Shown in pieces: positions 5,260-9,438 of a stretch of DNA of 9,438 nucleotides. Positions within the stretch are counted from its first letter, which is position 1. Each line of letters starts with the position of its first letter. Below the pieces are notes generated by a model. It saw only the letters and a program-made list of their open reading frames with translations, had not been told where the DNA came from and searched no databases. The position numbers and the translations under genes are program-made. Origin of the DNA: Acholeplasmataceae bacterium (GTDB lineage: Bacteria > Bacillota_I > Bacilli_A > Acholeplasmatales > Acholeplasmataceae); NCBI GenBank assembly GCA_012520715.1, contig JAAYNT010000092.1, positions 1 to 9,438 on the forward strand, in the 5' to 3' direction.

Positions 5260-6461
5260 TCATCCTTACGATAAAAATGTGCTAAACCGCCTCTGGCGGT
5301 TTCTTTATATTTAATATCCATATCAAGACCAGTTTGATACATAGTTTCTACTACCATATCAAATGTAATCTTACTAGATTCAGTTAATACCATTGCAAGA
5401 CCACAAGCATTGATTGCTCGCATAGCACCTACCGCGTTTCTTTCAATACAAGGAATTTGAACATAACCATCAACTGGATCACAAGTTAGACCAAGTGAGT
5501 GTTCTAATCCAATTTCAGCTGCATACTCAATTTGATCAATTGGAAGTCTAAACATTGCAGCGTGTGCTGCTGCTGCCATAGCAGTAGCACTTCCAACTTC
5601 TGCTTGACATCCGGCAACTGCACCGCTAATTGATGCGTTAGTTCTAATAAGCATTCCAAACAGTCCTGCAACTGCAAGTCCTTCAAGGACTCTATCTCTA
5701 GTTAAGAAATCATATTTTTGATCCATATAATATAAAACTGAAGGAAGTACGCCGGCAGCACCACATGTTGGAGATGTGACTATTAATCCGCCTGCGGCAT
5801 TTTCTTCATTGACCGCAAATGCATATGCGCTTACTAGGCGGTTTTCCTTAATTTCATTTGGCTCATTTTTCATTCTAGGTTTAGCAAGTAATGGGGCTCT
5901 TCTTTGGACCTTTAATGGTCCAGGAAGAGTTCCTTTTGTTTTTAAACCTCTTTTAATAGAAGCAACCATTGCTTCATAGACTTCATTTAAGTAAGGTAGT
6001 AATTCATCACTACCTTCGTGCATAATGATATATTCATAAAGTGTAATATTTTTGTCTTTACAAAAAGCTTTAATATCATCAAATTTAGTATGTGGATAAA
6101 TTTGTTTTGGTGGTTCCACTTCTACACCTAGTTCCTCAATATCACCACCACCAATACTATTAAACTCATATTTGGCAACTCTATCTCCATTTTCGATAAC
6201 TTTAAACAAGATATGATTTGGATGTAGTTGGTTATTAATAATACGTTTAAATGATGTTTTTTGTGGATCTAATACTTTACCAATTGCAAAATCGGTTAAG
6301 TGGCCTTCTCCTGTTAGTGCTAATGAGTTAAACAAAGTTATCTCATATGCATCAGCATTCGGATGACGCTCTTTTACCCTTTCTGCTGCAAATGCTGGTC
6401 CCATAGTATGAGAACTAGACGGTCCAACTCCAATTTTATAAAGAGTCTTAATTGATTGCAC
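5256..6461 (-). CDS. sdaA: L-serine dehydratase, single-chain [4Fe-4S] type (401 aa, GTG start)
   Basis: The enzyme deaminates L-serine to pyruvate and ammonia using a [4Fe-4S] cluster. The beta part comes first (about 1-150): VGPSSSHTMGP at 12-22 and SLALTGEGHLTD at 46-57. The alpha part (about 170-395) has TSPTCGAAGVLP at 229-240, GCQAEVGSA at 284-292, LTCDPVDG at 325-332, IPCIERN at 336-342 and the terminal KETARGGLA at 386-394. C285, C327 and C338 have the 42- and 11-residue spacing of the known cluster ligands. Fusion in one chain matches the E. coli/Legionella type, not the split Bacillus SdaAA/SdaAB. The protein is about 50 residues shorter than E. coli SdaA, and ends in KDD without the C-terminal cysteine of the Legionella enzyme. 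The GTG start has an AGGAGGAG site. It lies 14 nt after the second mgtE and is the last gene of that operon. Confidence 0.95.
   Translation of the reverse strand: MQSIKTLYKIGVGPSSSHTMGPAFAAERVKERHPNADAYEITLFNSLALTGEGHLTDFAIGKVLDPQKTSFKRIINNQLHPNHILFKVIENGDRVAKYEFNSIGGGDIEELGVEVEPPKQIYPHTKFDDIKAFCKDKNITLYEYIIMHEGSDELLPYLNEVYEAMVASIKRGLKTKGTLPGPLKVQRRAPLLAKPRMKNEPNEIKENRLVSAYAFAVNEENAAGGLIVTSPTCGAAGVLPSVLYYMDQKYDFLTRDRVLEGLAVAGLFGMLIRTNASISGAVAGCQAEVGSATAMAAAAHAAMFRLPIDQIEYAAEIGLEHSLGLTCDPVDGYVQIPCIERNAVGAMRAINACGLAMVLTESSKITFDMVVETMYQTGLDMDIKYKETARGGLAHFYRKDD
5284..5313 (+). terminator. Terminator of the hydrolase gene, embedded in the sdaA coding region
   Basis: AAACCGCC-tct-GGCGGTTT (5284-5302) is a perfect 8-bp, GC-cored stem with a 3-nt loop, followed on the plus strand by a T-rich tail CTTTATATTT. 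It starts 25 nt after the hydrolase stop. On the minus strand the same bases encode the conserved SdaA C-terminal segment ETARGGLA. The minus-strand tail is poorer in T, so it should act mainly on plus-strand transcripts. Confidence 0.75.
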
Positions 6462-6475
6462 TTCTTCTCCTCCTT

Positions 6476-7837
6476 TTATAAAGTCATTAAAAGTAATGCT
6501 GCTACGCCATAATATGTAAATAGGGCAATAATATCATTTAAAGTTGTTAAAATTGGTCCAGTTGCATTATCCGCATTGATATTATTTCTTGTCAGTAAAA
6601 TCGGTAAAAAAGTTCCTAGTATTCCTGATAGTGCCATTGCAACAAACAATGCTGCGCCGACTACACTTCCCATTCGAAGTGCTGATATTTCAACACCATG
6701 TATACTTTGATGTGAACTAAATGATGTCACTATCGCAGCAATCGCAAATCCAATAATTGCTGTTACAAGGCTATTAAATATTGAAACAAGTGCTTCTTTT
6801 TTAATAAATGTTTTTCTTTCTTGTTTTGTTTCTAGTTCTTTTTTATGAAGTCCTAATATTGCAGCTGCTAAGTTTTGTGTTCCTATATTACCAGCCATAT
6901 CTAAAATCATTGGCTGAAATAATACTAGTGTAACAATTGTGGCAATTGTTGCCTCAAAAGCTGGAACACTAGCTAAGACTGCAGCAATAATTAAGTTTAA
7001 TATTGTTGCAATAATAAGCCACGGTAAACGTTTCATACTTCTTTGAAAACCTGTATATGACTCGTCGTGGTTTTTAAGAAACCCTAGTCTATTATAAGCT
7101 TCATCATATTGCATAATTAACTGTTCTAAAACGTCATCTGCTGTAATAATACCTAGTAAGTATCCACTGTGATCAATTACTGGTAGAGATGTAATGTCAT
7201 AGTTTCTAACTATTTCAATTGCATCTTGAATACTACTATCGTTATATGCAAACAAGAAATCAGTATCAATTAACTTACTAATTGAATCATCTGCTCTTGC
7301 AATAATAATTGATTTTAAACTAATAACGCCTAGTAGTTTATCATCTTCATCAACTACATATATATTATCGATGAAATCTTCATCTTTAACATTGTGAAAA
7401 ATATATGATGTTACTTGTTTAACAGTCATGCCAACTTCAACTTTTAAAAATTCAGTCGACATAATTGATGGTGCTAAGTCATTAGAATAAATAAGTAAGT
7501 CTCTAATTAAATTAGATTTTACTGGTTTTACAATCGATAAAATCTTTTCTTGTTCATATTGATCAAAGTAACCAACAAATTCTTTTAATTCGTCAATTTC
7601 TAAGTTGTCAAGAATTTGTTTTCGTTTATTTTCTTCAAATTGTTCATAAACTTCTTTTTGTTGGTATTCTGAAAGTCTTGAGAAAACAACTGCAGTTTTC
7701 TTAACCCCTATTAATTGCATAACTCTTATTTGCTCATCTGGTTCTAACCCCGGAAAAATCTCAGCAATATCATAAGGTTGGATATGGTTTAACTCACGCT
7801 TTAGTGCGTAATTTGATTTTTTGAAATCTATTTTCAT
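6476..7837 (-). CDS. mgtE: MgtE-family magnesium channel/transporter, second copy (453 aa)
   Basis: MgtE forms a dimeric inner-membrane Mg2+ channel gated by its cytoplasmic domain. Order: helical N domain (about 15-125), two CBS domains (about 126-185 and 190-245), a connecting helix, and five membrane spans from about 272 to 452. The transmembrane signatures are present: FQPMILDMAGNIGTQ (307-321) and DNATGPILTTLND (423-435), with D435 at the position of the pore aspartate. The N domain and the region before the pore are rich in lysine and less acidic than in the neighbouring copy, so Mg2+ sensing may be altered. The ATG start overlaps the TGA of the first copy (ATGA, 4 bp), with a GGGGTGGGG ribosome site inside that gene. 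No truncation or frameshift is seen. Transport of Co2+ or another divalent ion cannot be excluded. Confidence 0.93.
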   Translation of the reverse strand: MKIDFKKSNYALKRELNHIQPYDIAEIFPGLEPDEQIRVMQLIGVKKTAVVFSRLSEYQQKEVYEQFEENKRKQILDNLEIDELKEFVGYFDQYEQEKILSIVKPVKSNLIRDLLIYSNDLAPSIMSTEFLKVEVGMTVKQVTSYIFHNVKDEDFIDNIYVVDEDDKLLGVISLKSIIIARADDSISKLIDTDFLFAYNDSSIQDAIEIVRNYDITSLPVIDHSGYLLGIITADDVLEQLIMQYDEAYNRLGFLKNHDESYTGFQRSMKRLPWLIIATILNLIIAAVLASVPAFEATIATIVTLVLFQPMILDMAGNIGTQNLAAAILGLHKKELETKQERKTFIKKEALVSIFNSLVTAIIGFAIAAIVTSFSSHQSIHGVEISALRMGSVVGAALFVAMALSGILGTFLPILLTRNNINADNATGPILTTLNDIIALFTYYGVAALLLMTL

Positions 7838-9198
7838 ATTAACCCCACCCCTCTTAAGATAATTGTTGCAAGTCCAAAATAAACAAGAGCAGAGAATAAG
7901 TCAATAACTGTAGTTATAAATGGACCACTTGCAACTGCAGGGTCTATTTTAAATGACTTAAGTAAATGTGGTATACCTAGTGCAAGTAAACTTGCAGCAG
8001 ATATTACAATTGTTAGTGATCCACCAAGAATTGTTGCAAATATTAATCCAATTTGAACATCATTTAATGTAGTTGGATTAGGAAGTTGTGGTTTTGAAAC
8101 AAGTACAAACACAAATGAAATAACAAATGCGGTTATTCCTAAAAAGAGTCCTGTTATCAGTCCCGATATAAACTCTTTAAAAACATCTTTTGACTTCATT
8201 TTCCCTTCATTAGAAATTGCCTTTAAGGCAACCGCTAATGTCTGTGTAGCGACGTTTCCAGGAGAGTCTAGCATTAAAGGTTGGAAGAAAACTAAAATTG
8301 CGACCCCCGCTAAGGCGGCTGTCATTAGTTGTGAAAATGATATTAACGGAATTGATATTACCATTAAGATTAACAACCATGGAAGTCTATAAAGAGCTGT
8401 TTTTAACCAGCTTCTATTTTTATCTGAAGCAGGTAAGGCAGCTAGTTTTTCAAAGTCTTCTTCGGCTTCTTCAACAGCGACGTCTAAAATATCATCAAGA
8501 GTTAATATTCCTAGTAGTTGATTAGTATTATCAATTACAGGTAGTTCATATAACTCATAGTTTTTCATATCATAAACCGCTTCGGTAATTAATGATTCAT
8601 CATTAACTGTCGGAGTGGTTATCATAATTTCTTCAACTAGTTTTGGACTTCTTGCTTTTACTAATGTTTTTAAATTAACTGTACCTAAAAACTTCTCATC
8701 TTTGTCAACTACAAATAGTGTATTAATAGTTTCTGCTTCCGGAGCTTGACTAATAAGTGCGGTTACTGCTTCTTTAACATCCATATTTGGGTAAATATGA
8801 ACATATTCGTTAGTCATATATGCCCCAACTTCATCTTCTGTATATTGAATATATTCTTTAATATCTTCAACATCTTCTAATGTTTCAATAACATCATCAC
8901 GCATATCTTCATCTTCATATGCTTGTAAGATGTCAACAACATCATCAACTGTCATCTCATCAAATATTTCAGTTTGCTTTTCTAAGTCAAATTCTTCTAA
9001 AATATCTGCAGCTACTTCAGGATCTAAGTATGAGACAATTTCAGCTATTTGTTCGGTTGTCAAAAAGTGATATAAACGTTCTCGTTCGGAAAACTCTAGT
9101 TCCATAATTTCAATTGCAATATCATGTGTGTGCATGTCGTCTATTCTCTTTTGAAACTCTATTTTTGTTAGATTTTCATTAAGTAATTTTTTAATCAT
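7834..9198 (-). CDS. mgtE: MgtE-family magnesium channel/transporter, first copy (454 aa)
   Basis: This is the promoter-proximal MgtE copy. The N domain (about 10-125) is highly acidic, for example DPEVAADILEEFD at 59-71 and the D/E-rich 80-125 stretch, as in Mg2+-sensing MgtE. The CBS pair follows (about 126-185 and 190-248), then the acidic connecting helix VEEAEEDFEKL (242-252). Five membrane spans lie between about 272 and 450, with FFQPLMLDSPGNVATQT (304-320) and IDPAVASGPFITTVIDLF (418-435), where D433 matches the pore aspartate. The first signature has A in place of the second glycine of the usual GNxGxQ. The ATG at 9198 has an AAAGGA site 9 nt upstream. It ends in TGA inside the next gene's ATG. 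If UGA were read as Trp it would end two codons later, so the stop alone does not prove the code. Confidence 0.94.
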   Translation of the reverse strand: MIKKLLNENLTKIEFQKRIDDMHTHDIAIEIMELEFSERERLYHFLTTEQIAEIVSYLDPEVAADILEEFDLEKQTEIFDEMTVDDVVDILQAYEDEDMRDDVIETLEDVEDIKEYIQYTEDEVGAYMTNEYVHIYPNMDVKEAVTALISQAPEAETINTLFVVDKDEKFLGTVNLKTLVKARSPKLVEEIMITTPTVNDESLITEAVYDMKNYELYELPVIDNTNQLLGILTLDDILDVAVEEAEEDFEKLAALPASDKNRSWLKTALYRLPWLLILMVISIPLISFSQLMTAALAGVAILVFFQPLMLDSPGNVATQTLAVALKAISNEGKMKSKDVFKEFISGLITGLFLGITAFVISFVFVLVSKPQLPNPTTLNDVQIGLIFATILGGSLTIVISAASLLALGIPHLLKSFKIDPAVASGPFITTVIDLFSALVYFGLATIILRGVGLI

Positions 9199-9217
9199 CT
9201 CATCACATCCTTTCTTT

Positions 9218-9229
9218 ATTATAATACCA
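9218..9229 (-). promoter_or_regulatory. Promoter -10 region of the mgtE-mgtE-sdaA operon
   Basis: Two overlapping -10 elements are visible on the minus strand: TATAAT (9223-9218) and TATTAT (9226-9221), the latter with an upstream TGG that makes it an extended -10. No good -35 hexamer exists at the right distance; the space is filled by a palindrome. Start would fall near 9211-9214, leaving a leader of only about 13-16 nt, so an M-box Mg2+ riboswitch cannot fit. Confidence 0.65.
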
Positions 9230-9232
9230 TAG

Positions 9233-9251
9233 TATAGCCTAATAGGCTATA
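9233..9251. repeat. 19-bp inverted repeat upstream of the mgtE -10 (candidate operator)
   Basis: TATAGCCT-aat-AGGCTATA is a perfect palindrome with 8-bp arms and a 3-nt centre, occupying the -35 zone 6-9 bp upstream of the -10 elements. Its position suggests regulation of the Mg2+ channel operon by a dimeric protein. The AGGCTA arms loosely recall metal-dependent regulator boxes of the DtxR/MntR family, but the match is partial and the regulator is unknown. Confidence 0.6.
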
Positions 9252-9279
9252 AAAAAACAGAAACAAAACGTTTCTGTTT
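9251..9279 (-). terminator. Rho-independent terminator of the upstream minus-strand gene
   Basis: On the minus strand AAACAGAAAC - GTTTT - GTTTCTGTTT makes a perfect 10-bp stem with a 5-nt loop, and the T-run continues through 9251. It lies 25 nt after the stop of the partial gene at the right edge and isolates that gene from the mgtE operon. Confidence 0.9.
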
Positions 9280-9304
9280 TCTAATTTTTACAAATTATAT
9301 TATT

Positions 9305-9438
9305 TTATCTTCTACCGTATAATGAAAAGACGTCGGCGATTTTTTCTGGATCGTATGGTGTTTGTAAAGTTACATCGGTAAACCATTCACTTACTCCATG
9401 TGGAATGCTTTGATTACTTGCTACTTTCATCTTGCTAA
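9305..9438 (-). CDS. C-terminal end of an unidentified protein (43 residues visible, cut by window edge)
   Basis: The minus strand is open from the window edge to a TAA at 9307-9305, giving 43 residues ending in VFSLYGRR. Visible segments are IPHGVSEWFTDV and TLQTPYDPEKIADVF. I do not recognise the family. An in-frame ATG at 9430-9428 would give a 41-residue protein starting MKVASNQS, but it has no ribosome site in the visible bases, and the frame stays open upstream of it, so this is more likely the tail of a longer gene. It has no strongly hydrophobic span. The single Trp is TGG. A strong terminator follows 25 nt downstream, which supports it being a real gene end. Confidence 0.65.
   Translation of the reverse strand, partial: SKMKVASNQSIPHGVSEWFTDVTLQTPYDPEKIADVFSLYGRR

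Noticed and set aside
5504..5686. Minus-strand 60-codon frame inside sdaA in another frame
   Set aside because: It is out of frame within conserved cluster-binding sequence (C285 region) and is low-complexity L/Q-rich, typical of a shadow frame.
5776..5979. Plus-strand open frame of 67 codons antisense to sdaA
   Set aside because: It lies wholly within the highly conserved sdaA alpha domain, has no convincing ribosome site or promoter, and its product has no recognisable features.
8298..8525. Plus-strand open frame antisense to the first mgtE
   Set aside because: It covers the CBS2-to-TM1 coding region, is Leu/Arg/Gln-rich as expected for an antisense shadow, and has no promoter or ribosome site.
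8919..9107. Plus-strand open frame antisense to the first mgtE N domain
   Set aside because: It is the antisense of acidic D/E-rich codons, which explains its L/F/Q bias; no start signals are seen.
9199..9304. Possible M-box or other riboswitch leader before mgtE
   Set aside because: The space holds the upstream gene's terminator, a palindrome and the -10; only about 13-16 nt remain as leader, far too short for an M-box.
1..9438. A mobile element, CRISPR array, defence or toxin-antitoxin system
   Set aside because: All coding space is taken by recognisable housekeeping genes or the right-edge fragment; no transposase, recombinase, direct-repeat array, attachment site or toxin-antitoxin pair was seen.

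Overview
The window is AT-rich DNA from a low-GC bacterium of the Bacillota/Mollicutes type. All Trp codons I checked in the readable genes are TGG and none is TGA, and one gene (the first mgtE) stops at TGA, so UGA is not a Trp codon here. Together with the single-chain glycyl-tRNA synthetase, small gap-free genes and very short leaders, this suggests an Acholeplasma- or Izemoplasma-like mollicute, or a reduced firmicute, rather than a true Mycoplasma. That placement is inference.

Layout. Positions 1-3915 (minus strand) form one tight housekeeping operon, in transcription order phoH, ybeY, cdd, era, recO and glyS (cut by the window edge). Genes overlap or abut, with TAATG junctions at ybeY/cdd and era/recO. 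It starts from an extended -10 promoter near 3944 with a perfect 19-bp inverted repeat directly upstream. Upstream on the same strand are secG and rpsU (4082-4556), closed by a strong hairpin terminator. secG has a perfect consensus promoter that shares its -35 region with the divergent promoter of a metallo-beta-lactamase-fold hydrolase gene (4660-5259, the only plus-strand gene). That gene converges with and overlaps sdaA by 4 bp, and its likely terminator lies inside the sdaA coding region.

Positions 5256-9198 (minus strand) form a second operon: two diverged MgtE-type Mg2+ channel genes joined by an ATGA overlap, then sdaA (single-chain iron-sulfur L-serine dehydratase). Its promoter also carries a perfect 19-bp inverted repeat directly upstream of the -10. 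Positions 9305-9438 hold the C-terminal end of a further minus-strand gene that I do not recognise, followed by a hairpin terminator.

The genes cover translation and ribosome/RNA maturation (GlyRS, S21, YbeY, Era, PhoH), DNA repair (RecO), pyrimidine salvage (Cdd), secretion (SecG), magnesium transport (two MgtE) and serine catabolism (SdaA). I see no mobile element, CRISPR array, tRNA or rRNA, riboswitch or defence system, and no evidence of a novel system. The points worth a second look are regulatory (three promoter palindromes, an embedded terminator), the paired diverged MgtE proteins, the missing C-terminal cysteine of SdaA, and the non-ATG starts.
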